Shown piece after piece: positions 16,380 to 24,819 of a stretch of DNA of 64,000 nucleotides. A program made the translations under genes and the position numbers. The first letter of the stretch is position 1; each line of letters begins with the position of its first letter. The notes under the pieces were generated by a model. The model had not been told where the DNA came from. It did no database searches and was given only the letters and a program-made list of their open reading frames with translations. This DNA comes from VRUE01 sp963796705 (GTDB taxonomy: Bacteria > Actinomycetota > Thermoleophilia > Solirubrobacterales > 70-9), in NCBI GenBank assembly GCA_963796705.1, contig CAWCMK010000004.1, positions 558,001 to 622,000 of the forward strand, given 5' to 3'.

Positions 16380-16841
16380 CTATTGGGAGACGAGCGCCGC
16401 CAGCGCGTCGGCTCGGGTGACCATCCCGGCGAAGCGCCCCTCGCCGTCGACCACCGGTAGGTGGTTGTGGTGCTTGTCGGCGATCGTCTTCGCCACCGTC
16501 TCCACGTCGTCCTCGGTCGAGACGACGATCGGGTCCGCGCTCATCAGGTCGCGGACGTTGGTGGCGAAGGCCTTGTTGAGTCGCTGCTCAAAACCCTTCA
16601 TCGAGCCGACGAAGACGATCCCGCCCATGATGTTCACGTAGTGAGGCAGGTGCAGGTCCGACTCCTCGTCGCTGAGGACAAGGTCTGACTCGCTGACGAT
16701 GCCCACGACCCGATTGTCGGAATCGAGCACCGCGAGGGCCCCCTTGTCGGTCTTTGCGAGCAGTTCGATCGCCTCGCGGGCGTCCTGCTCACGAGTCACG
16801 GTGGGCACGTTCGGATCCATGATCTCAGCCGCGGTCCTCAT
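16380..16841 (-). CDS. Two-CBS-domain protein
   Basis: A 153-residue stand-alone Bateman module: CBS1 runs from AAEIMDPNVPTVTREQDARE to about residue 60 and CBS2 from VRDLMSADPIVVSTEDDVET to the end (FAGMVTRADALAALV). Such pairs bind adenosine nucleotides or S-adenosylmethionine and act as energy sensors for a partner. The central linker (residues 65-90, LPHYVNIMGGIVFVGSMKGF) is longer than in minimal CBS pairs and hydrophobic, matching a subclass of bacterial CBS proteins. Gene order places it between nnr and alr; the partner is unknown. Confidence 0.9.
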   Translation of the reverse strand: MRTAAEIMDPNVPTVTREQDAREAIELLAKTDKGALAVLDSDNRVVGIVSESDLVLSDEESDLHLPHYVNIMGGIVFVGSMKGFEQRLNKAFATNVRDLMSADPIVVSTEDDVETVAKTIADKHHNHLPVVDGEGRFAGMVTRADALAALVSQ

Positions 16842-16852
16842 CGCGGCTCAGA

Positions 16853-18352
16853 TTATTCGACGGGCACGGGGGGACGCAGGCCCAGGGGAACCGAGTCGAT
16901 CACGTCGCCAGCTATGACCGACTCGGCGGCACCCAGGCGCGCGGCGGCGTCGCGGCCGGCGCGCGCGTGCGCGAGGACCGCCGCGCAGGCGGCGGCAAAC
17001 GGCTCCAGGCCACGGGCCAGCAGCGCCGCCGTGATACCCGAGAGGACGTCACCGGTTCCGGCGGTGGCAAGCGCCGGGGCCGAAACCGTGTTAACGGCAA
17101 GGCGCGGCACGCCGGCGCTGCGCAACTCACCGCGCCGGCCATCGACGATGATCGTGTCATCACCCTTAAGAACCACCACCGCGCCCGCCGCGGTGGCGGC
17201 CTCCCGCGCCGCGGCAAGCCGGTGGGCGCTTATCTCCGCGGGATCGCGCTCGAGCAGCCGGCCGAGCTCGCCGGCGTGGGGCGTGAGAATCGTCGGCGCC
17301 CGGCGCTCGGCAATCGTCTCGAGCCTGCCGGCCATCGCGCCGAGGCCGTCGGCGTCGAGGACGAGCGGTGCCGGGATCGCGCCGATCACCTCGCGCACCA
17401 GCTCGATCGAGCCCGGGTCGCGACCGAGCCCCGGGCCGAGGACGCCGGCCGCGGCACGCTCGAAGCTGCCGAGGATGGCCTTGGCCGAGGCCGGAGTCAG
17501 GCAACCGTCGCCGCCGGGGCAACCTACCGACATCACCTCGGGCTGCGCGACCTCGAAGACCTGCTCGAGGTCGGCGGGGACCGCGACCGTTGCGTAGCCG
17601 GCGCCGGCACGGATCGCCGCCAGGGAGCACATCCGCACAGCCCCCGTCAGGCCCCGCGAGCCACCGGCGATCGCGACCTGACCTGAGCTGAACTTGGTCG
17701 AAACCGGGCCGCGGCGCGGGGCCAGGGCGAGTACGCCAGTACCGATCTCCCCGCCGGCGGGGGGCGGCGGCGCGCCCGGGGGGATCCCGATCGGCGCCAG
17801 CCGCAGCTCCCCCGTGTGCCGCTTTCCGGGCGCGATCCGATGACCGAGCTTGGCGGCGTGGAAGCAGACCGTGACGGCCGCCTCGATCGCCGGACCCGCG
17901 ACCTCGCCGCTGGAGGCGTCTACCCCCGAGGCGATGTCGCAGGCGACGATCGGGGCCCCACAGCGGTTGGCGGCCTCGATGGCGACGGCGGCGGGTTCCC
18001 GGGGGACGCCCGAGAATCCGGTGCCGAAGATCGCATCGACGACGACGCCGCTGCCCTGCAGCCAAGCGTCGAGGTCAGCCGGAACCTCATCGGAGAAGAG
18101 TGCCGCCACCTCGACCTCAAACCCGGCCTCGGCCAGGCGGCGTCCCGCGATCCGCCCGTCTCCGCCATTGTTGCCCTTGCCGCACAGGACGCGCACCGGA
18201 CCGACCGGTGCCAGCGACGCGACGGCGTCTGCCAGCGCCGCCCCGGCCGCCTCCATCAGTTCGCCCTCCCCGACGCCCTGCTCCTCGATCGCCCAACGAT
18301 CGACGGCGCGGATCCCCTCCGCGTCAAACAGCGGTCTGAGCCACGGCTCCAT
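16853..18352 (-). CDS. nnr: Bifunctional NAD(P)H-hydrate epimerase / ADP-dependent NAD(P)H-hydrate dehydratase
   Basis: A 499-residue fusion that repairs hydrated NADH and NADPH. The N-terminal YjeF_N epimerase domain (about 1-215) holds GVGEGELMEAAGAALADAV, GKGNNGGDGRIAGR and DAIFGTGFSG. The C-terminal dehydratase domain (about 225-490, ribokinase-like) holds GSRGLTGAVRM, GPGLGRDPGS, LVLDADGLGAMAG, LTPHAGELGRLL and AGTGDVLSGITAALLA with the catalytic Asp of GTGD. Length is normal for the fused form. Located between acpS and the CBS gene, the common actinobacterial order. Confidence 0.96.
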   Translation of the reverse strand: MEPWLRPLFDAEGIRAVDRWAIEEQGVGEGELMEAAGAALADAVASLAPVGPVRVLCGKGNNGGDGRIAGRRLAEAGFEVEVAALFSDEVPADLDAWLQGSGVVVDAIFGTGFSGVPREPAAVAIEAANRCGAPIVACDIASGVDASSGEVAGPAIEAAVTVCFHAAKLGHRIAPGKRHTGELRLAPIGIPPGAPPPPAGGEIGTGVLALAPRRGPVSTKFSSGQVAIAGGSRGLTGAVRMCSLAAIRAGAGYATVAVPADLEQVFEVAQPEVMSVGCPGGDGCLTPASAKAILGSFERAAAGVLGPGLGRDPGSIELVREVIGAIPAPLVLDADGLGAMAGRLETIAERRAPTILTPHAGELGRLLERDPAEISAHRLAAAREAATAAGAVVVLKGDDTIIVDGRRGELRSAGVPRLAVNTVSAPALATAGTGDVLSGITAALLARGLEPFAAACAAVLAHARAGRDAAARLGAAESVIAGDVIDSVPLGLRPPVPVE

Positions 18353-18381
18353 GCCGCCCAGAGCCTAAACCGCAGAGCCCC

Positions 18382-18738
18382 TCACACGGTGCGGGCGACG
18401 GCGGCTGCGTACTCGCGCGAGTGGCTCATCGAGATCTCCAGCCGGGCACCCGTTGCCGCCTCGGCGGCACGACCCGAGAGGCGTACCGTCGGTGGGGCAC
18501 CCGCCACAACCTCGATCTCGCGCAACCGAAGGCCGCCGGAGAGGCCGAGTGCCTTGACCACGGCCTCCTTGGCGGCGAACCGCGCTGCAAGGTGGCGACC
18601 GGGGCGCGCTCGGCCGGACGCGTAGCGCCGCTCGGCGTCGGTGAAGATGCGCTCAGCGAGGCGGGGATGGCGCTCCAGGACCCTCTCCAGCCGGCGGATC
18701 TCAAGCAAGTCGATGCCGAGGCCAGAGCGAGCGGGCAA
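18382..18738 (-). CDS. acpS: Holo-[acyl-carrier-protein] synthase
   Basis: A 118-residue phosphopantetheinyl transferase that moves 4'-phosphopantetheine from CoA to a serine of acyl carrier protein. Motif 1 is GLGIDLLEIRRL (Asp10 binds Mg) and motif 2 is LAARFAAKEAVVKALG with the catalytic Glu and Lys. The C-terminal SMSHSREYAAAVA strand is present. Start codon is TTG at 18738. Full family length. It lies 29 bases upstream of nnr and 13 bases downstream of the DUF3352 lipoprotein gene. Confidence 0.96.
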   Translation of the reverse strand: MPARSGLGIDLLEIRRLERVLERHPRLAERIFTDAERRYASGRARPGRHLAARFAAKEAVVKALGLSGGLRLREIEVVAGAPPTVRLSGRAAEAATGARLEISMSHSREYAAAVARTV

Positions 18739-18751
18739 GGTTTCTCTGTCC

Positions 18752-20311
18752 TTAATGCTTGAGACCGGCGACCATTTTGACGGTCGCCAGCCCGGCTTCG
18801 GTTTCGGCGCCGATCCCGACGTAGGCGATCTTGCCGAGGTAGGGACGTGCGCTCTGGAAGCCGCTTTCGGAGGGCGGCACCAGCGCCTCGATCAATCGCA
18901 ACGCGGCGGGCCCATCGATGAACCCGGTGATCGGTGTCCCGCCCAGCGCCTGCTTGGCTTCGACGAAGGACGGGTTCTGGGAAAGCGGTTCCTTGACCGG
19001 GCCAAGTCCTTCGAGCGCTCCCGGCAGGCCGTAGCCAATCGCGATCCGCTCGCCCTCGGCGGCGATCACCAGCGGCTTGCGGCCGAGGCTGGAGCTGTGG
19101 ATCGAGAAACCCGCGGCCTTGCCGCTGATCGCCGTCACCCCGGAGGTGTGGTTGGCACGCAGCAGCAAGCCGATGTCGGCGACCGTGTTGCGGGCCTCAC
19201 TCGGGTTCTTGGTCGTCAGAACCGCGGCGCCGCCGAGCGTCGTGCGGCTAGCCCCAACCGCGAAGATCGCGGCTTCCTTCAGCTGGCCGGCGATCCGTTC
19301 GACTTCGATCCCCTCGCGCTTCAGGGCGCGCTTTAGCTGATGCGGCGGGAGCGAACCCGGTATCCCGCTTTCGTCGAGCCGATCGAGGTTTTCCTGAAGC
19401 CGCTTGCCGTAGTCGCTGGAGGCGACTGCGGCGAATGATTTGGCCGGCAGCGATTCGAGCAGCCCTTCGGCGGCCGGGGCGGCAAGTTCCATGTCCGCGT
19501 TGCTGGTCAGGTCAAGCTCCAGACTGTCGGAGCCCGGCACGAGGCTGAGCAGCGCGGTCGCTTCACTGAGGTTGACGCCGGCCGCATTCAGCACCTGTTC
19601 GGTCTGGGGGTCGACTTGATTGCCCGCCTGTTCAATCAGGCCCGCGATGTCGACGTAGACCTCGAGGAGACTTCCGTCCGAGGCCTTGTCGGCGATCGAG
19701 CCGTATTTGGCGGCGTCGGCCAGAGATTCGCCGTTGTGGGCTTCAACCGCTTCCCTGAAGGCCGCTTCGCTCTGGGCGAAAACTAGGAAGTCGCCGATCA
19801 CCCCCAGGCTCGTCCCGTCCGACTCGACCTTGAAGGCCACCCCTTCAAAGGAACCGTCCCGGACCTTCTTGCCGCCCTCTTCGGTCAGCTTGTCGATGAA
19901 GGACCGGGTGGCGCCGGTATCGGTGCTCTGAATCGCGATCGAGACGTTCGAAAAATTGCTGCCGTCGTATTCGCCGAGCGCCGCGCCAGCCTTTTCACCG
20001 AGCCAGGGCTCGACGTCTTCGGCATAGCTGAACGGTTCGCCGTCACCCCTCGCCACCTTTTCGATTTCGCCGGTGATCAGTTCGCCGAGACCCGTGTTCT
20101 TGCCGGTGAGACCTTCAAACAGCTTGTCGACGTTGGCCTTCAGCTGTCCCTGGGGGCGCAGCGTTGCTTCAACGAACAGCGCCGTCCCCGGCGGCGCCAC
20201 GCTCGCCGGATCTTCTGTCCCGGAGCCGCTGCCGCCGCCGCATCCCACGATGAGGAGCGAGAAGGCGGCGCAGGCGGCGACTACGGCGAGGACGAGGCGC
20301 GTCTCAGTCAT
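18752..20311 (-). CDS. DUF3352 family lipoprotein
   Basis: A 519-residue predicted lipoprotein. The first 24 residues are a signal peptide ending in a lipobox (LLIVGC, Cys24 as the lipid site), followed by a Gly/Ser linker. The rest shows the DUF3352 pattern: an opening PASVAPPGTALFVEATLRPQ segment, an internal GVAFKVESDGTSLGVIGDF repeat-like region, and a closing stretch PITGFIDGPAALRLIEALVP followed by KIAYVGIGAETEAGLATVKM. Proteins of this family are common in Thermoleophilia and related lineages; biochemical role is unknown. It lies between glmS and acpS on the same strand, 37 bases after the start of glmS is cleared. Confidence 0.85.
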   Translation of the reverse strand: MTETRLVLAVVAACAAFSLLIVGCGGGSGSGTEDPASVAPPGTALFVEATLRPQGQLKANVDKLFEGLTGKNTGLGELITGEIEKVARGDGEPFSYAEDVEPWLGEKAGAALGEYDGSNFSNVSIAIQSTDTGATRSFIDKLTEEGGKKVRDGSFEGVAFKVESDGTSLGVIGDFLVFAQSEAAFREAVEAHNGESLADAAKYGSIADKASDGSLLEVYVDIAGLIEQAGNQVDPQTEQVLNAAGVNLSEATALLSLVPGSDSLELDLTSNADMELAAPAAEGLLESLPAKSFAAVASSDYGKRLQENLDRLDESGIPGSLPPHQLKRALKREGIEVERIAGQLKEAAIFAVGASRTTLGGAAVLTTKNPSEARNTVADIGLLLRANHTSGVTAISGKAAGFSIHSSSLGRKPLVIAAEGERIAIGYGLPGALEGLGPVKEPLSQNPSFVEAKQALGGTPITGFIDGPAALRLIEALVPPSESGFQSARPYLGKIAYVGIGAETEAGLATVKMVAGLKH

Positions 20312-20348
20312 CGGCAGGCCCAGCCTAACGGGGACGCCGCGGCTGCGT

Positions 20349-22208
20349 CTACTCGACGGTGACCGTCTTCGCCAGATTGCGGGGCTGATCGACGTTCAGT
20401 CCCCGCGCCCGGGCGATGTGGTAGGCGAGCAGCTGCAGGGGAAGGATCGCGACGATCGGCTGCATGATCCAGTCGGTGCGGGCGACCGGAATCGTCTCTT
20501 CGATGACCTCCTCGACGCGCCGATCGCCCGCCGTGGCGATCGCGATCACCTCCGCACCGCGCGCCCGAACCTCTTCGACGTTGGAGAGCACCTTCTCGAG
20601 AACCGGGCTCTCGGTGGCAACGCAGACAACGGGCGTGTCCTTGTCGAGCAGCGCGATCGGGCCATGCTTCATCTCGCCCGCCGCGTAGGCGTCGGTGGGG
20701 ATGTAGGAGACCTCCTTCAGCTTCAGGGCGCCCTCGAGGCAGATGGGCAGGCCGATGTGGCGACCGAGATACAGGAAGAACTGCTGCTCGGCGTGCCGGG
20801 CGGCGATCTCGGCGACCCGGACCTTGCAGTCGGCCAGCGTCTCTTCGACCCTGGAGGGGAGCCCCTTGAGCTCGGCGATGAGCTCGGAGAGGCGCCGCGG
20901 CTCGAGCGTTCCCCGCAGCTCGGCCAGGCGCAAACCGATGAGATACATCGCCGCGACCTGCGCGACGAAGGTCTTGGTCGCGGCGACGCTGATCTCCAGG
21001 CCCGCGCGCGTATAGAGGACCGCGTCGGCGTCCCGGGTGGCCTGGCTGCCCATCATGTTGGTGATCGCCAGCACCTTGGCGCCCCTGTCTCGGGCGAGTC
21101 GCATCGCCGCCAGGGTGTCGGCGGTCTCACCCGATTGGGTCAAGCCGATCACCAGGTCCTCCGGTCCGATGACCGGATTGCGGTAGCGGTACTCGGAGGC
21201 AACGTCCATCTCGACCGACACGCGCGCCCACTCCTCGATCGCGTAACGGCCGACCAGCCCCGCGTGGTAGGAGCTGCCGCATGCGACGATCACGATTCGC
21301 CGCAGCCCCCGCAGGAGATCATCCTCGATCCCTACCTCCGAGAGGTCGACACCCTCATCGCCTGGCAGACGCCCGGCGATCGTTTCGGCCACCGCGTCTG
21401 CCTGTTCGTGGATCTCCTTGAGCATGAAGGTCTCATAGCCGCCCTTCTCGGCGGCATCGGCGTCCCAGGTGATCTCTTCGGGAGCCCGCTCGACGGGGTT
21501 TCCCGCAGCGTCGCTGATCGCAACCCCATTGGCGTCGATCGTCACGACCTCATCGTTCTCGATCAGCAAGGCCTCACGGGTCTCAGCAAGGAAGGCGGGG
21601 ATCGCCGAGGCAAGGAAGCTCTCGCCCTGCCCGATTCCGGCGACGAGCGGACACTCGCGCCGCGCCCCGACAAGCACGCCTGGCTGATCGGCGTGCATCG
21701 CGACGAAGGCGTAGTGACCCTGCAGCTCGGCAAAGGCAGCACGAACCGCGGCGGTGAGATCGCCCTCGTAGTGCTCGGCGATCAGGTGGGCGACCACCTC
21801 AGCATCGGTTTCGGAGCTGAACTCGCGGCCCTCGGACTCGAGTCGGCGGCGCAGCTTGGCGTGGTTCTCGACGATCCCGTTGAGGACGATGTGGACCCGA
21901 TCAGAACTGTCACTGTGTGGGTGGGCGTTCTCCTCGGTCACCGCCCCGTGGGTCGCCCAGCGAGTGTGGGCGATGCCGGTTGTCGCCGGCGGCGCGGCCA
22001 CCGCAACCCCTCCCCCGCGCTCCTCACGTTGCTTCATCGCCGCCCGCAGGTTGGCGAGGTTGCCGACGGCGCGCACGCTATCGACGTGACCGCCCTCGAT
22101 CACCGAGACGCCGGCCGAGTCATAGCCTCGGTATTCGAGCTTCTCGAGCCCGGCGACGAGCAGATCGCGAGAGGGGCGACCTCCGACATAACCGACGATT
22201 CCACACAT
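20349..22208 (-). CDS. glmS: Glutamine-fructose-6-phosphate aminotransferase (isomerizing)
   Basis: A 619-residue enzyme that makes glucosamine-6-phosphate, first step of UDP-GlcNAc synthesis. The N-terminal amidotransferase domain starts MCGIVGYVGG with nucleophile Cys2, then AHTRWATHGAVTEENAHPH and NGIVENHAKLR. Two SIS domains follow: the first with ACGSSYHAGLVG and GLTQSGETADTLAA, the second with LGRHIGLPICLEGALKLKE. It ends in PRNLAKTVTVE, the normal C-terminus. Full length. glmM lies 38 bases upstream on the same strand, so both steps are probably cotranscribed. Confidence 0.98.
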   Translation of the reverse strand: MCGIVGYVGGRPSRDLLVAGLEKLEYRGYDSAGVSVIEGGHVDSVRAVGNLANLRAAMKQREERGGGVAVAAPPATTGIAHTRWATHGAVTEENAHPHSDSSDRVHIVLNGIVENHAKLRRRLESEGREFSSETDAEVVAHLIAEHYEGDLTAAVRAAFAELQGHYAFVAMHADQPGVLVGARRECPLVAGIGQGESFLASAIPAFLAETREALLIENDEVVTIDANGVAISDAAGNPVERAPEEITWDADAAEKGGYETFMLKEIHEQADAVAETIAGRLPGDEGVDLSEVGIEDDLLRGLRRIVIVACGSSYHAGLVGRYAIEEWARVSVEMDVASEYRYRNPVIGPEDLVIGLTQSGETADTLAAMRLARDRGAKVLAITNMMGSQATRDADAVLYTRAGLEISVAATKTFVAQVAAMYLIGLRLAELRGTLEPRRLSELIAELKGLPSRVEETLADCKVRVAEIAARHAEQQFFLYLGRHIGLPICLEGALKLKEVSYIPTDAYAAGEMKHGPIALLDKDTPVVCVATESPVLEKVLSNVEEVRARGAEVIAIATAGDRRVEEVIEETIPVARTDWIMQPIVAILPLQLLAYHIARARGLNVDQPRNLAKTVTVE

Positions 22209-22246
22209 GAGGCGATTAAGGGTAGACGGAGACCAGCGGGCGGTGC

Positions 22247-23563
22247 TCAGGCAAGCTCGCGGCGAACGACACCGGCCAGGCGCTCGCAGACTTCGCTCGC
22301 CTCCTCGGCGCTCGGCGCCTCCGCCATGACCCGCACCAGCGGCTCGGTTCCTGAGGGCCTCAGCAGAACGCGGCCGCGCCCCTCAAGCGCCGCTCCCTCG
22401 CGCTCCACCGCCTCCCACACGGCGCTCGAGCCCTCGATCGCGTCGCGGTTTGCAACCTCCACGTTGAGCAGCCGCTGCGGAAGCTTCTCCATCGGCACAG
22501 CGTTCGCGAGGTCGCGGCCATTGAGCTCCTTCATCGTCGCCAGGGCCGCCGCGATGCCGTCCCCGGTCGCCGCGAAGCGGGTGTCGATGATGTGGCCTGA
22601 CTGCTCGCCCCCAAGGGCCCAGCCGCGCTCCCTGAGCTCATCGAGGACGTAGCGGTCACCGACCTTGGTCACCGCGACCTCCACGCCGGCCTCCTCCATC
22701 GCCCGGTGGAAGCCATAGTTGCTCATCACGGTCACGACAACACCGCCCGCGAGCTCACCGCGGGCCGCCTGAGCGCGGGCGGCGAGCGCGATCAGCTCGT
22801 CTCCGTCGTGAGACCGGCCGGCCCCATCCACGGCAAGCACCCGATCGCCATCTCCGTCGAAGGCGAAGCCGATCGAGAGATCGGCCTCCGCGGCGACGTG
22901 CGCGGCAAGGGCGTCGAGATTGGTGGAGCCGCAGCCCGCGTTGATGTTGCGGCCGTCGGGCTCGACGCCGATCGCATCGACGGTCGCCCCGAGCCGCTCA
23001 AAGATCGCCGGGGCAGCGCGATGGGTTGCTCCGTGTGCGCAATCGAGCGCGACCCTCACCCCCGAGAGGTCGAGCGGAAACGCTTCCTCAAGCGCCCTCA
23101 GATAGTCCTCGAGGCCGCCGTGCAGCCTGCGCACTCGGCCCGGCGCAACCTCGCCAGCCTCAGCGTCGAGCGCAGCCTCGATCCGCGCCTCGGCCTCGTC
23201 GTCGAGCTTGGTGCCGGTCGCGGCGAAGAACTTGATGCCGTTGTCTTGGTAAGGGTTGTGGGAGGCCGAGACGACGGCGGCCAGGTCGAGTCCGAGTCTC
23301 CTGACGAGGATCGCGGCGGCGGGTGTGGGCAGAACACCACCAAGCAGCGCGTCGCCACCTGCTGCTGCGATCCCGGCGGCCAGAGCCGACTCGAGCATCG
23401 GGCCCGACTCGCGGGTGTCGCGAATGATCAGGATCTGCGGACGCTCGGCCTCCAGGGACCGTGCCGCGGAACGACCGAGCGCCGTCGCCAGCTCGGCGGT
23501 GAGGAACACCCCGACCGCCCCGCGGACCCCGTCGGTGCCAAAGAGCCTGCGCCCGCTTGCCAA
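22247..23563 (-). CDS. glmM: Phosphoglucosamine mutase
   Basis: A 438-residue phosphohexomutase that converts glucosamine-6-phosphate to glucosamine-1-phosphate. The N-terminus LFGTDGVRGAVG is typical. The phosphoserine loop is VVSASHNPYQDNGIKFF, metal-binding loop AFDGDGDRVLAVD, sugar loop GGEQSGHIID and phosphate loop RPSGTEPLVRVM, all intact. It starts with TTG 23563. It lies 11 bases after rpsI in the rplM-rpsI-glmM-glmS order known from actinobacteria. Confidence 0.97.
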   Translation of the reverse strand: MASGRRLFGTDGVRGAVGVFLTAELATALGRSAARSLEAERPQILIIRDTRESGPMLESALAAGIAAAGGDALLGGVLPTPAAAILVRRLGLDLAAVVSASHNPYQDNGIKFFAATGTKLDDEAEARIEAALDAEAGEVAPGRVRRLHGGLEDYLRALEEAFPLDLSGVRVALDCAHGATHRAAPAIFERLGATVDAIGVEPDGRNINAGCGSTNLDALAAHVAAEADLSIGFAFDGDGDRVLAVDGAGRSHDGDELIALAARAQAARGELAGGVVVTVMSNYGFHRAMEEAGVEVAVTKVGDRYVLDELRERGWALGGEQSGHIIDTRFAATGDGIAAALATMKELNGRDLANAVPMEKLPQRLLNVEVANRDAIEGSSAVWEAVEREGAALEGRGRVLLRPSGTEPLVRVMAEAPSAEEASEVCERLAGVVRRELA

Positions 23564-23574
23564 CCCGGCCTCGC

Positions 23575-24312
23575 TCAGCGCTTGCTGAACTGCGGCCGCT
23601 TACGCGCCTTCTTGAGCCCCGCCTTGCGGCGCTCCTTGACACGGGCGTCGCGGGTCAGGAAGCCACGCCGCTTAAGCTCACCGCGAAGCTCGGGGTCGAT
23701 CTCGGTCAGCGCCCTGGCGATGCCGTGGCGCACGGCGCCCGCCTGGCCGCCGACGCCGCCGCCGTGAACCCTGACGCGGACGTCGACGCTGCCCTCGTAG
23801 CCGGTTGTCGTCAACGGCTGGCGGGCCATCGTCTGATGCAGTGGGCGCGGGAAGAACTCCTCCAGCTCGCGCTTGTTGATCTCGAACCTGCCGCTCCCCG
23901 GGACAAGGATGACGCGGGCGATCGAGCGCTTACGCTTACCGGTTGCGAGGAAGCGGGCGCCGCTCTCCATCTTCGCGGGAGCACGGCTCGCTGCGCTCGG
24001 CTCCTCCTCCGGAACCTCGCCTGCGAGCTCTGCCTCGCGGCGGGCGCGCTCTTCCTCCTCGGCCTCGCGGCGGGCGCGCTCCTCGGCGCTGAGATTCTCC
24101 TCCGCCTGCTCGACCGCGATCGGCTCGAGGTCGGCACCGGGAATCACCTCCCTCTTCTCCCTCTTGCCCTCGGCTTCGCTGGGCTCGACGACTTCAGCTG
24201 CTGGCGTCTCCGCGGCCTCTTGCTCCTGCGGCTCCGTCGGCTGAATCTCCTCTGGGCTCTCTGCTCGGTTCTCTTCTTCCGAGCTCGCTGCTCGGTTCTC
24301 CTCGTCGCTCAC
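23575..24312 (-). CDS. rpsI: 30S ribosomal protein S9 with a long acidic N-terminal extension
   Basis: A 245-residue S9, about twice the usual 130. The conserved S9 domain occupies about residues 115-245: TGKRKRSIARVILVPGSG, then GGGVGGQAGAVRHGIARAL, and the basic tail KKARKRPQFSKR that reaches the P-site tRNA. The first 110 residues are Glu- and Ala-rich, low in complexity, with imperfect repeats (EENRAASSEE, EEENRAESPEE) and a helical ERARREAEEEERARREAE stretch. GTG 24312 overlaps the rplM stop (GTGA). An internal start closer to the S9 domain is possible, but the only in-frame Met, before ESGARFLATGKRK, has no clear SD. Confidence 0.93.
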   Translation of the reverse strand: MSDEENRAASSEEENRAESPEEIQPTEPQEQEAAETPAAEVVEPSEAEGKREKREVIPGADLEPIAVEQAEENLSAEERARREAEEEERARREAELAGEVPEEEPSAASRAPAKMESGARFLATGKRKRSIARVILVPGSGRFEINKRELEEFFPRPLHQTMARQPLTTTGYEGSVDVRVRVHGGGVGGQAGAVRHGIARALTEIDPELRGELKRRGFLTRDARVKERRKAGLKKARKRPQFSKR

Positions 24313-24743
24313 TTTTCGATCTCCATCGGTTTCGGCTGCTGGGCGGCGTGCGGGTGCTCCGGGCCTGCGTAGATCTTCAGCTTCGTCAGTTGCTGGCGGG
24401 CCAGGCGATTGCGGGGCAGCATCCCCTTCACCGCCTTGCGAATCACCTCCTCCGGTCGGCGCTCAAGCATCTCAGCCAGGGTTCGGGACTTGATCCCCCC
24501 GGGGTAGCCGGAGTGCCGCCAGTAGGTCTTCTGGGCGAGCTTGTCGCCGGTAACCCGGATCTTCTCGGCGTTGACGACGACGATGAAATCGCCCGTGTCG
24601 ACGTGCGGCGTGTACTCGGGCTTGCGCTTGCCGCGCAGCGCATCGGCGATCCGCGTCGCAAGTCGCCCCAGGGTCTGACCCTCGGCGTCAACGACATACC
24701 AGTCGCGCTGGCGGTCGGCGGCTTTCGCTACATAGGTCTTCAT
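24309..24743 (-). CDS. rplM: 50S ribosomal protein L13
   Basis: A 144-residue ribosomal protein with full family length: MKTYVAKAADRQRDWYVVDA at the start, GRLATRIADALRGKRKPEYT and GDFIVVVNAEKIRVTG in the middle, and KGMLPRNRLARQQLTKLKIY near the end. The frame remains open upstream to 24842, but those 33 residues are not L13-like, so ATG 24743 is the start. It is first in the rplM-rpsI operon and is coupled to rpsI by a GTGA overlap. Confidence 0.98.
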   Translation of the reverse strand: MKTYVAKAADRQRDWYVVDAEGQTLGRLATRIADALRGKRKPEYTPHVDTGDFIVVVNAEKIRVTGDKLAQKTYWRHSGYPGGIKSRTLAEMLERRPEEVIRKAVKGMLPRNRLARQQLTKLKIYAGPEHPHAAQQPKPMEIEK

Positions 24744-24819
24744 CGTCGAAAAACCGCGCAGACGAGCGGCGCGGCCGGCGAATGATAGGCGAACCTCGGA
24801 GCCGCCGCATGGCGCGAGG

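Noticed and set aside
20073..22652. 859-codon open frame on the plus strand, the longest in the window
   Set aside because: Antisense to glmS and the end of DUF3352 and glmM, which have intact family motifs. The product is Arg/Asp/Gly-rich with no domain, a usual artefact of high GC.
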